Source: Actinokineospora inagensis DSM 44258 (GTDB lineage: Bacteria > Actinomycetota > Actinomycetes > Mycobacteriales > Pseudonocardiaceae). Taken from it: a stretch of DNA of 64,000 nucleotides. The notes beneath the pieces were generated by a model. It had not been told where the DNA came from, searched no databases, and worked only from the letters and a program-made list of their open reading frames with translations. The stretch spans positions 21,904 through 85,903 of the forward strand of contig NZ_AXWW01000038.1 of the NCBI RefSeq assembly GCF_000482865.1, given 5' to 3'. Shown here in pieces: positions 28,912-36,631 of this stretch (positions are counted from its first letter, which is position 1; the number at the start of each line of letters is the position of its first letter). The position numbers and the translations under genes are program-made.

Positions 28912-29502
28912 AAGATCAAAGCGACCTGAGCAGCCCCCGATTCCAGCCTAGTGGCCGACACCGACCGAACGGACCACTCGTCCGGCAGGCTGTGAACACC
29001 TCGGCACGGTGTGGATGACACGCCCTGGCCCGTGCACCACGACGAGAGGTGTGGACTGTTCGCCCACATCCCCCGCGCCAACCCGCAGAAAATGCGGACC
29101 ATTCGCCCTCATCCCTCACGCCGATCGACAGCAGATGTGGACAGTCCACCCACATCTCCCACGCCGATCGACAACAGATGCGGACCGCTCACCCACACCC
29201 CTCAAGCCGATCGACAAACGTGGACCGTTAGCCCACATCCTCCACGCCGATCGACAACAGATGCGGACCGTTCGCCCACATCCCTCACGCCCATCCACAA
29301 ACGTGGACCGTTAGCCCACATCCTCCACGCCGATCGACAACAGATGCGGACTGTCCACCCAGATCTCCCGTGCCCATCGACGGCAGGTGTAGACCGTTTG
29401 TCCACATCCTCCGTACCCGTCCACCGGCATTTCCGCGGCGCGGTTTCCGTTGGCGCCCAGCACTAGGCTGGAATCGGGGGCTGCTCACCGCCGTTGATCA
29501 TG
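28912..29502. repeat. Element A: 590-bp repeat with 27-bp perfect inverted termini
   Basis: Bases 28927-28953 and 29461-29487 are exact reverse complements (27 bp, beginning TGAGCAGCCCCCGATTCCAG). Outside them, GATCAA-type sequences lie about 15 bp away on each side, as at element B, so the termini extend imperfectly to about 40 bp. The interior holds a minisatellite. The element fills the gap between two convergent genes. No transposase is present. Related copies are at 44035 and 54479. Confidence 0.85.
29048..29430. repeat. Minisatellite of nine 41-43 bp units
   Basis: Units start near 29049, 29092, 29135, 29178, 29220, 29261, 29303, 29344 and 29387. Each reads roughly ATGCGGACCGTTCGCCCAC then ATCCTCCACGCCGATCGACA. 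Units 5 and 7 are almost identical, pointing to recent slippage or conversion. There are no unique spacers, so it is not a CRISPR array. Several frames stay open by chance, but no coding signal is convincing. Confidence 0.85.
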
Positions 29503-29544
29503 GCCGACCGTCGGTGCTCGGGGTCCGCTGTGGACAGTCAGCCG

Positions 29545-30285
29545 CTAGTCGAGGGTGACGCCGAGGCAATCGGGGAGGTGGACGCGGCCTGCGGGGGTCA
29601 GGTGGATCACGCGGGGGGTGGAGCCGTGCCGGATCCAGTCGAGGGTGTGCAGGCGGGTGGTGATGGCGGCGCCGAGGGCGCCCGCGAGGTGGTGGCGGCG
29701 TTCGGTCCAGTCGACGCAGTAGCGGACGAGGGGGCGGCGGGTGGTGGGGATCTGCACGCCGAGGGCGGTCAGCGCGGTGGCGCCGGACGGGGTCAGTTCG
29801 TAGTGGATGTCGGTGCCGGGGGCGGATTCGCGGTCCAGGACGGCGCGGTCGGGGTGGTGCAGGCCGTCGCCGCCGGTGAGGTGGCCGCGGTCGAGGAGGG
29901 CGCGCATCAGGCGGACGCCGAGGTCGCCCGCGAGGTGGTCGTAACAGGTGCGGGACCGGCGGAGGGCGGCGACGCGGGTGCTCTGCCGCAGGGAGCGGAC
30001 CGGCAGCGGCGCGGCCAGGGCAGCGAGGGCTTCGAGGGCGGCGGCGACCTCGGGCCGGGCGAGGCGGTAGCGGCGGGTGCGGCCGGCGCGGACGACCGTC
30101 ACCAGCCGCGCGTCGACGAGTTTCGCGAGGTGGGCGCTGGCGGTGGACGCCCCGATCCCGGCCTCGGCGGCGAGGGCCGACCCGGTGCTGGGTCGGCCGT
30201 CGCAGAGGGTTTTGAGGATGAGGGCGCGGGAGTTGTCGGCGATCAGGGCCGCCACGCTCGCGATGTCCGGGTCCACCGGCACCAC
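29545..30285 (-). CDS. ArsR-type transcriptional regulator with long C-terminal domain
   Basis: A 246-residue regulator. The N-terminal winged helix is of ArsR/SmtB type (ADNSRALILKTLCDGRPSTG, recognition helix GIGASTASAHLAKLVDARLV, wing RAGRTRRYRL). A second winged-helix-like part at the C-terminus (YELTPSGATALTALG, IHLTPAGRVHLPD) resembles other exporter regulators. Several GTG codons cluster at the start, so the exact first residue is uncertain. It is divergent from the MFS exporter gene with a palindrome between them and probably represses it. Confidence 0.88.
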   Translation of the reverse strand: MVPVDPDIASVAALIADNSRALILKTLCDGRPSTGSALAAEAGIGASTASAHLAKLVDARLVTVVRAGRTRRYRLARPEVAAALEALAALAAPLPVRSLRQSTRVAALRRSRTCYDHLAGDLGVRLMRALLDRGHLTGGDGLHHPDRAVLDRESAPGTDIHYELTPSGATALTALGVQIPTTRRPLVRYCVDWTERRHHLAGALGAAITTRLHTLDWIRHGSTPRVIHLTPAGRVHLPDCLGVTLD

Positions 30286-30295
30286 GGTAGGCCGA

Positions 30296-30323
30296 GGACA
30301 CTTCGCCGGGCAACGAAGTTTCC
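30296..30323. promoter_or_regulatory. Operator between arsR-type gene and MFS exporter
   Basis: GGACACTTCG and CGAAGTTTCC form 10-bp arms with one mismatch and an 8-bp spacer, within the 56-bp divergent gap. It is the obvious binding site for the adjacent regulator. Confidence 0.6.
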
Positions 30324-30341
30324 GGGTCGCAGACTCGGGGC

Positions 30342-31671
30342 ATGCGCGACCGACCGTTGTTGGCGTTGAGCCTGGGCTACTTCCTCGTCATGTTGGACGT
30401 GACCGTGGTGACGGTCGCGGTGCCGGACATCCAGCGGTCGCTCGGTGCGAGCCCGTCCGCCGTGCAGTGGGTGGTGGACGGGTACAGCACGGTGTTCGCG
30501 GCGCTGTTGCTGTTCGGCGGCGGCCTGGGCGACCGGGTCGGACACCGGCGGGTGTTCCTCGCCGGGCTCGGGGTGTTCGCGGCGGCGTCGGTGGTGTGCG
30601 CGGCGGCGGCCGGTCCCGGGATGGTCGTGCTCGGGCGGCTGCTGCAGGGGGTCGGCGCGGCGGCGATGGTGCCGACGTCGTTGGCGCTGGTGGCGGCGGC
30701 CCACCCGGACCGGGAGCGGCGGGCCCGCGCGCTGGGGGTGTGGGCCGGTGTGTCGGCGGTGGCGTTCGCGGCGGGGCCGGTGGTCGGTGGGGTGCTGGTG
30801 TCGGGGCCGGGGTGGCGCGCGGTGTTCTGGGTCAACGTGCCGGTCGCGGTGGCCGCCTGGCACCTGACCCGCCTGCACGTGCCCACCCCGGAGAACCGCG
30901 AGGTCGGCAGGATGGACGTGGTGGGCCAGGTCTTGGCGGTCAGCGGGCTCACGTGCCTGGCGGGCGCGCTCAACGAAGCGGCGTACACACCGTCCACAGT
31001 GGTCATGGCGGTGGTGGCCGTCGTCGCGCTGATCGGTTTCGTGGTGCGGGAGCGCGCGGCCGAGAACCCCCTGTTGCCACTGGGGTTGTTCCGCGAACCG
31101 GGGTTCGTCGTCGCCACAGCCGTCGGCCTGCTGCTGAACATGGGCTACTACGGGATGCTGTTCCTCTCGACGCTGTACTTCCAGCAGCAACGCGGCTACA
31201 GCGCGCTGGTGACGGGATTCGCGTTGCTGCCGACGGTGGGCCTGGCGTTGATCGGCGCGCCGCTGTCCGGACGGCTCACCGCCCGCCACGGGCCGTACCG
31301 GGTCATGGCGGGGCGCGCTCACCCTTGGCGCGGTTGGCTTCCTCGGTTGGCTGGTCGCGGGCCCCACCACGCCGTACGTCCTGCTGGTCCCGGCGCTGGT
31401 CGCGACCGGCATCGCCACGCAGATGACGGTCCCCGCGGCGACGGCGGCGATCATCGAGTCGGCGCCGCCGGGTAACGCCGGGGTCGCGTCCGCGACGTTC
31501 CACGTCGCGCGGCAACTGGGCAACGCGGTGGGGGTGGCGTTGTTCGGCTCCCTCACCGCGGCCACCGATCTGACCACGGGGGTGCGCTGGTCGGCCGCGA
31601 TCGCGGCGGTCGCGATGTCCGCCGCCGCGATCGCGGCCAGGCGATGGCGGCCTACGCCCGTGCCCGCGTGA
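30342..31671 (+). pseudogene. DHA2-type MFS exporter, frameshifted
   Basis: A 14-span drug exporter of the EmrB/QacA group (N-terminus LGYFLVMLDVTVVTVAVPDI, motif A GGGLGDRVGHRR, motif C-like GVSAVAFAAGPVVGG). After GPYRVMA the frame is lost at a run of four G (31310-31313). Removing one G restores GALTLGAVGFLGWLVAG and joins the rest in another frame to the stop at 31671 (about 442 residues). As written, translation ends at 31475 with a scrambled tail and the last spans missing. It is a one-base insertion in a homopolymer: mutation, phase variation or sequencing error. Confidence 0.85.
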
Positions 31672-31738
31672 GGTCGCCGTGTCGCCTTTTCCAGTCGCTG
31701 TTGTGTGCACGTGCCGACGCCGAATGCAATTGGCGAGG

Positions 31739-32338
31739 TCAAGCGTGTTTCGATTCCCGACCGACCGATTTGGTCATCTTGTCCCTACTCCGCCTGCGAA
31801 TGGCGCGGACTGTTCGGTCTACGTCGTTCAGCGACCGTTCAGCCAAGTGTGCGACCTCTTTCTTCTGGTAGCCACGGCTGATCATGTCGATCATCCAGAT
31901 ATCCGGCTCGCCCAGTGCACCGCAATCACGCAATACACTCGCGGCACTCACCTGGTCGAGCACGGAGTCGGCCGGATCACCCGGGTGTTCCGGCTGGAGA
32001 GTCGCCACGCGGCCGAGCCGTTGTTGTCCGGCCTCGATTATCGCCACCGCCTGACATCGTCGCCACACCGCCATGTCCAATAGCGAGTCGAATCCCCGGG
32101 GATAGAGGCGCGGCATCGTCATGACTGCTATGAAAACGTCGTGCACGATGTCGTCGGCGTGGTCCGGTAAACCGAAACGCGCGACCGACCCGCACAGCCG
32201 GGAACGTCTGCGCAGGCAGCGCCGCCAGGCCTGATCGGTGGTCATCAGCTCCTCGACCGCCCGTCTGCGTGCCTTTCCCGACGGGGAACCCGGTGGCGCG
32301 AGGGCGTTGGGGGCGGTGTAAACTGTCGATTCACCCAT
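31739..32338 (-). CDS. Sigma-70-like protein
   Basis: A 199-residue protein resembling a short sigma factor. Region 2 is suggested by LPDHADDIVHDVFIAVMTMP and the following DMAVWRRCQAVAIIEAGQQR. Region 4 is suggested by MIDMISRGYQKKEVAHLAER with a basic end AIRRRSRDKM. No anti-sigma gene is adjacent. The start is uncertain: ATG 32338 is chosen, but GTG 32395 is in frame and the region upstream is open. Base composition is lower in G+C than its neighbours, which may indicate transfer. Confidence 0.6.
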   Translation of the reverse strand: MGESTVYTAPNALAPPGSPSGKARRRAVEELMTTDQAWRRCLRRRSRLCGSVARFGLPDHADDIVHDVFIAVMTMPRLYPRGFDSLLDMAVWRRCQAVAIIEAGQQRLGRVATLQPEHPGDPADSVLDQVSAASVLRDCGALGEPDIWMIDMISRGYQKKEVAHLAERSLNDVDRTVRAIRRRSRDKMTKSVGRESKHA

Positions 32339-32917
32339 CGCCTCAGCCAACGCCCTCGCACCGGATTGGGCGTTCCCTGCAAACGCCCGAGACACGGACT
32401 CCCGGTCGGCCCAACGCCATTCTGCCGACTCCGTGTCGATGACAATGCTGCTTGACGAGATCGAGCACCGCAATGGTTGCAATGGGAGCGGTGCCACGGA
32501 CTGCTCTTTTTGGCTGAACCTGCCGCACCGCGAAATGGGACTGCCGCAATACCTGCAAGATGCACCGCGCGGTATCGACGGGTGTTGCACTCCGCACAGG
32601 AGCGGGGGTGAAATCCGCGGACACCGCATGCCGCTGTGGGCGCGAATCACCCCGGATCGTTGTCGTGGGCCCGGAAATGACCGAATAAGATGTGATGTGT
32701 GACACTTTTCACCCTTGTCACCATCTCGTTGGGCGCCGGGGACCGGGGCGTTTGTGGTCCTATGGTCGCAAGGCGCGAGCAGATCCTCCAGCGCGATCAC
32801 TCGATCGGCCGGGTGCCGCGGTGGATGACCGAGTACGCTTCGCCCCTTCGACGCCTGGAGTTCTCTCGGTCGTGACTACGACGCCAGGTCCGCGTTAACC
32901 GAGGGAAAGCGCAGCGT
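32339..32917. other. Divergent intergenic region, lower G+C
   Basis: 579 bp between the sigma-like gene and the first GAF-ANTAR gene. It may hold the 5' extension of the sigma-like gene. Short open frames on both strands (for example 32433-32702 plus, 32343-32705 minus) have no recognisable product. Two promoters would be expected here; none could be assigned. Confidence 0.45.
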
Positions 32918-33649
32918 GTGGACTTCGACCACGACCGGGGCGGGCGGCACACCGACCTCATGGCTTGGCTCTCGACCGTGGTCGCGCGATCCGGGCGCGA
33001 ACTGTCCCCGGATCTGCTGTGCGCCCTCGCCAGGGACCGGCTGGCGGTCGACGGAACGCTCGTCGTGATCAGTGTCGACCGGGCCGCGCCGTTCACCCAC
33101 GCCACCGACGACGACGGCCGCCGCTTGGCCGAGCTGGAGCTGATCGCCGGTGAGGGACCCATGACGTCGGCGACGGAGACCGAGTCGCCGGTGCTGGTGC
33201 CGGACCTGTCGGCGCCCGCCGCGCGGAGCCGATGGCCGCTGTTCGGCCAACTCAACGAGGGGCTGGCCATCTCGGCCGTCTGCGCGTTCCCGATGGCCAT
33301 CGGCATGGTCAAATTGGGGGCGTTCGGCATCCACCGCACCGCGGCGGGGCTACCGCCGGACCCGGTGCTGCGCGAGGCCCGGCGGTTCGCCAGGATCGCG
33401 ATGGACCTGGTTGTCGCCGGGACCGCCCCGTTGACCACCCCGCAGATCCACCAGGCGACCGGCATGGTGGCCGTGCAGTTGGGCGTCGACGTGTCCACCG
33501 CGTTCGCGAGCCTGCGCGCCAGGGCGTTCACCGACGGGCGCGCGGTGGCCGACCTGGCGGACGACGTCGTCGCCCGGCGGGTGCGGTTCGAGAACGACGA
33601 GCACCACCCGAGATCCGAACCACCACAACGAGGAGATGAGTTGCCGTGA
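32918..33649 (+). CDS. GAF-ANTAR domain protein, first of pair
   Basis: A 243-residue cytoplasmic regulator. Residues 15-165 form a GAF-like sensor (GEGPMTSATETESPVLVPDL, then FPMAIGMVKLGAFGIHR). Residues 175-225 are an ANTAR RNA-binding domain (IHQATGMVAVQLGVDVSTAF, RAFTDGRAVADLADDVV). ANTAR proteins prevent transcription termination by binding paired hairpins in nascent RNA. Start GTG 32918. It overlaps the next GAF-ANTAR gene by 4 bp. Confidence 0.87.
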   Translation: MDFDHDRGGRHTDLMAWLSTVVARSGRELSPDLLCALARDRLAVDGTLVVISVDRAAPFTHATDDDGRRLAELELIAGEGPMTSATETESPVLVPDLSAPAARSRWPLFGQLNEGLAISAVCAFPMAIGMVKLGAFGIHRTAAGLPPDPVLREARRFARIAMDLVVAGTAPLTTPQIHQATGMVAVQLGVDVSTAFASLRARAFTDGRAVADLADDVVARRVRFENDEHHPRSEPPQRGDELP

Positions 33650-34362
33650 GACAGCAGCGTCTCGTGGAGACCTTCGTCGAGTTGGCGGACACGCTCGTCG
33701 CGGAGTTCGACGTCGTCGAGTTCCTGCACATGCTGGTCGAGCGCAGCATCGAGTTGCTGAGCGTGGACGCCGCGTCCATCCTGCTGGCCACCGCCGACGG
33801 CGACCTGCACATGATCGCCAGCTCGAACGACGACGTCGGCAGGCTGGAGCGGTTCCAGGCGACCAGCGGCGAGGGCCCGTGCGTCACCGCCTACCGCACC
33901 GGCGAGCCCGTCGCCCGCCCCGATCTCACCTTGGCGGACTCCGCCGAGGCGCGGTTCGCCGCGGCGGCGCTCAACTCCGGGTACCGCGCGGTCTTCGCGT
34001 TCCCGATGCGCCTGCGCAACGAGACCATCGGTTCGCTCAACCTGTTCCGCAGCAGCGCGGGCACGCTGGACGACCTCTCGGCGAGAACGGCGAAGGCGCT
34101 GGTGAGCGTGGCCACGATCGGGTTGCTGCAGGCGCGGTCCATCCGCAACCAGGAGGTGGTCGCCGAGCAGCTCCAGTACGCGCTCACCAGCCGGATCACC
34201 ATCGAGCAGGCCAAGGGCGTGCTGGCCGAACGGTACGGAGTGGACATCGCGAGCGCGTTCACCATGCTGCGCAGGCACGCCCGCGCCCGGGGCACCAGGT
34301 TGAGCGACCTCGCCCGGACCGTCGTCACCGACCCGACGTGGACCCCCGGCCCGATGGGCTGA
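33646..34362 (+). CDS. GAF-ANTAR domain protein, second of pair
   Basis: A 238-residue paralogue of the preceding protein. The GAF domain is better preserved (LLSVDAASILLATADGDLHM, TSGEGPCVTAYRTGEPV, FPMRLRNETIGSLNLFR). The ANTAR domain is canonical (ITIEQAKGVLAERYGVDIAS, then RLSDLARTVV). GTG start overlaps the upstream stop. Co-synthesis suggests a heterodimer. It ends 25 bp from the convergent priA stop. Confidence 0.92.
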   Translation: MRQQRLVETFVELADTLVAEFDVVEFLHMLVERSIELLSVDAASILLATADGDLHMIASSNDDVGRLERFQATSGEGPCVTAYRTGEPVARPDLTLADSAEARFAAAALNSGYRAVFAFPMRLRNETIGSLNLFRSSAGTLDDLSARTAKALVSVATIGLLQARSIRNQEVVAEQLQYALTSRITIEQAKGVLAERYGVDIASAFTMLRRHARARGTRLSDLARTVVTDPTWTPGPMG

Positions 34363-34387
34363 TCAGCGGGCCGGTTCGCGATCGGGG

Positions 34388-35113
34388 TCAGGCGATGGCG
34401 GCCAGGGCCTGGGGCAGCGTGAAGTTGCCGTTGTAGAGGGCTTTTCCGATGATCGCGCCCTCGACACCGGGCACCCCGGCCAGCGTCAGCACGTCGTCCA
34501 CAGTGGACACGCCACCCGACGCGACCACCGGCGCGGACGTGCGGGCGCAGACGTCGCGCAGGAGTTGGACGTTGGGACCGGTGAGGGTGCCGTCCTTGCT
34601 GACGTCGGTGACGACGTAGCGGGCGCAGCCGTCGCGGTCGAGGCGGTCGAGCACCTCCCAGAGGTCGCCGCCGTCCTTGGTCCAGCCGCGGGTTGCGACG
34701 CGGTGGTCGCCGTCCTTGATCCGCACGTCGAGGCCGACGGCGATCCGGTCGCCGTACTCGGCGATCGCGGCGGCGCACCAGGCCGGGTTCTCCAGCGCGG
34801 CGGTGCCCAGGTTGACCCGGGCGCAGCCGGTGGCGAGCGCGGCGGCGAGGCTGTCGTCGTCGCGGATCCCGCCGGACAGCTCGACTTTGACGTCCAGCGT
34901 GCCGACGACCTCCGCGATCAGCGACCGGTTGTCACCGCGGCCGAACGCGGCGTCGAGGTCGACCAGGTGGACCCACTCGGCGCCGCCGCCCTGCCAGTCC
35001 AACGCGGCCTGCAGCGGCGAACCGTACTGGGTCTCTTGGTCCGACTCGCCCTGGGTGAGGCGGACGGCTTGGCCGTGGGCGACATCGACGGCGGGCAGCA
35101 ACTGGAAGCTCAC
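34388..35113 (-). CDS. priA: Phosphoribosyl isomerase A (HisA/TrpF bifunctional)
   Basis: In actinobacteria PriA isomerises both ProFAR (histidine) and phosphoribosyl anthranilate (tryptophan). The 241-residue barrel has the two catalytic Asp in [15 protein letters not shown] (Asp10) and [14 protein letters not shown], with phosphate loops LSGGIRDDD and [10 protein letters not shown]. The absence of trpF from the trp cluster supports the dual role. It lies 9 bp after hisH; hisF, usually next, is displaced to 18.0 kb. Confidence 0.96.
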   Translation of the reverse strand: MSFQLLPAVDVAHGQAVRLTQGESDQETQYGSPLQAALDWQGGGAEWVHLVDLDAAFGRGDNRSLIAEVVGTLDVKVELSGGIRDDDSLAAALATGCARVNLGTAALENPAWCAAAIAEYGDRIAVGLDVRIKDGDHRVATRGWTKDGGDLWEVLDRLDRDGCARYVVTDVSKDGTLTGPNVQLLRDVCARTSAPVVASGGVSTVDDVLTLAGVPGVEGAIIGKALYNGNFTLPQALAAIA

Positions 35114-35122
35114 CCGGACAGC

Positions 35123-35758
35123 CTAACCGGTGACGTGCTTGAGCCAGTTCTGCAGCAGTTGCGCGCCCGCGTCGCCGGACTTCTCGGGGTGGAACTGGGT
35201 GGCCGACAGCGGACCGTTCTCGGCGGCGGCCACGAAGTCGTCGCCGTGGGTGGCCCAGGTGACCACCGGCGGGATCATCGGCGCCTCGGGGTGCAGCTCC
35301 CACTTGCGGGCGGCGTAGGAGTGCACGAAGTAGAAGCGGGTGTCCGGGGCCATGCCCGCGAACAGCACGGAGTTCTCCGGCGCGCGCACGGTGTTCCAGC
35401 CCATGTGCGGGACGACGTCGGCTTCCAGCCGGTCGACCACGCCCGGCCACTCCGCGCACCCGGCAGTCTCGACGCCGTGCTCGATGCCCCGGTCGAACAG
35501 GATCTGCATGCCGACGCAGATGCCGAGCACCGGTCGGCCACCGGCGAGCCTGCGCCCGATGATCCGCTCGCCGCGCACCCCGAGCAGTCCCGCCATGCAC
35601 GCCGCGTACGCGCCGACCCCGGGGACGACCAGCGCGTCGCAGTCGAGGGCGGTGTGGAAGTCGCCGGTCACCTCGACGTCCGCCCCCACCCGCCGCAGCG
35701 CGCGCTCCGCCGAGCGGAGGTTCCCCGACCCGTAATCCAAGACGACGACTGAAGCCAC
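35123..35758 (-). CDS. hisH: Imidazole glycerol phosphate synthase glutaminase subunit
   Basis: Class I glutamine amidotransferase that feeds ammonia to HisF. The 211 residues carry the oxyanion loop [12 protein letters not shown], the nucleophile Cys in [10 protein letters not shown] and the His-Glu pair in [10 protein letters not shown]. The GTG start at 35758 gives [16 protein letters not shown], the standard N-terminus. hisB, usually just upstream, is absent; a plus-strand membrane gene starts instead. Confidence 0.97.
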   Translation of the reverse strand: MASVVVLDYGSGNLRSAERALRRVGADVEVTGDFHTALDCDALVVPGVGAYAACMAGLLGVRGERIIGRRLAGGRPVLGICVGMQILFDRGIEHGVETAGCAEWPGVVDRLEADVVPHMGWNTVRAPENSVLFAGMAPDTRFYFVHSYAARKWELHPEAPMIPPVVTWATHGDDFVAAAENGPLSATQFHPEKSGDAGAQLLQNWLKHVTG

Positions 35759-35876
35759 GCAGGTCAGCGTAGACGGCGGCCCTCCGTAACCGAACCGTGA
35801 CCTCCGGCGACGGTTGAGCCCGACCGACAGCGGGTATCTGTCGGGCGACTGGTGGGCACTGGGGATGGAGGCACCC

Positions 35877-36137
35877 ATGGCGACGTTGGACAAGAGGGCC
35901 GTCCGCTGGACCTTAGCCACCATCCTGACGGCGGCCGCCGCGATCGACGCATATCTGGCCCTGTCGGCAAAGGTGTGGTGGCCGATTCCGCTGGCCCTCG
36001 TGTGGATCGGATTCGCTGCCGCTCTGCTGGTCCCGCCGCTCGACGTGGTGGAAGTGCGCGAAGAAAAACTCCCCCGCACCGCTCGCGAGGCCTTGGCCCT
36101 GGCGGACCTGGCCGCACACCGCCCCGCCCACGTCTGA
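35877..36137 (+). CDS. Small membrane protein
   Basis: An 86-residue protein with two predicted membrane spans (about residues 10-28 and 34-54) and a charged C-terminal tail [20 protein letters not shown]. No family recognised. The ATG at 35877 has GGAG 6 bp upstream; 35865 is an alternative. It is followed at once by a strong terminator. Confidence 0.65.
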   Translation: MATLDKRAVRWTLATILTAAAAIDAYLALSAKVWWPIPLALVWIGFAAALLVPPLDVVEVREEKLPRTAREALALADLAAHRPAHV

Positions 36138-36150
36138 CCCTGTGGGATGA

Positions 36151-36180
36151 AGAAGCCCCGCCTGGTTCGGCGGGGCTTCT
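36151..36180. terminator. Bidirectional intrinsic terminator
   Basis: Perfect 12-bp arms AGAAGCCCCGCC and GGCGGGGCTTCT with loop TGGTTC, between convergent genes ending at 36137 and 36185. Confidence 0.9.
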
Positions 36181-36184
36181 CGCG

Positions 36185-36502
36185 TCACTCGTCGATCACC
36201 CACACCACCTTGGCCGTCACGTCCTCCTGACGCCCGAACGCCGCCACCGCCGACTCCGCGGAGTTCAACGACAGCCGAGTCCCGCCGTCCTCGCTGACCA
36301 CGGCGGCGTGGTCCTCGAACTCCATGCCCCACGCCGCGATCCGCAGGTCAGCCCGCTCCCCCAACTCTTGGACGACCGCGAACAACCTGGGCGCCTGATC
36401 ACGCACGATCTGCCGGGTGATCTCCGCGAACTCAACCTCGTCCGCCAACGGCACACGACCCCGCACCTCACCTGACGTGCCGGAACCTGCCACGACTAGC
36501 AT
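36185..36502 (-). CDS. Hypothetical protein of the DUF397 module
   Basis: A 105-residue soluble protein with a patterned beta-alpha-beta look (MLVVAGSGTSGEV, FAEITRQIVRDQAPRLFAVV, ending AKVVWVIDE). No function recognised; similar small genes accompany DUF5753/DUF397 pairs in actinobacteria. ATG 36502 has GAGGAGG 6 bp upstream. It is divergent from the regulator gene, with paired palindromes between them. Confidence 0.65.
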   Translation of the reverse strand: MLVVAGSGTSGEVRGRVPLADEVEFAEITRQIVRDQAPRLFAVVQELGERADLRIAAWGMEFEDHAAVVSEDGGTRLSLNSAESAVAAFGRQEDVTAKVVWVIDE

Positions 36503-36563
36503 CTGGACCCTCCTCACCGAACGGATTCACTTGGGTGCCGTTCGTTAAGATCCAGGGTGAACC

Positions 36564-36593
36564 TGGACGTCCAGTTTTGGAAGTGGACGTCCA
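36564..36593. promoter_or_regulatory. Paired TGGACGTCCA palindromes
   Basis: The 10-bp perfect palindrome TGGACGTCCA occurs at 36564-36573 and 36584-36593, each followed by GTT, exactly 20 bp apart (two helical turns). It lies in the divergent gap before the XRE-type regulator gene and is a likely operator for it. Confidence 0.6.
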
Positions 36594-36631
36594 GTTGTTC
36601 ACTCGATCGTGCTACCCGGAGGGTGATCCAT

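Noticed and set aside
29048..29430. Possible CRISPR array
   Set aside because: The 43-bp units follow each other without unique spacers, are not palindromic in the usual way, and no cas genes are near.
29009..29466. Short open frames through the minisatellite on both strands
   Set aside because: Several frames are open at once only because the repeat lacks stops; none has a start signal or a non-repetitive part.
28912..29502. Insertion sequence with a transposase
   Set aside because: The inverted ends look transposon-like, but the interior is a simple repeat with no transposase and no target duplication could be recognised.
32433..32702. An 89-codon plus-strand frame upstream of the GAF-ANTAR pair
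   Set aside because: No ribosome site, no domain, and an unusual Cys/His/Arg-rich composition; probably chance in lower-G+C DNA.
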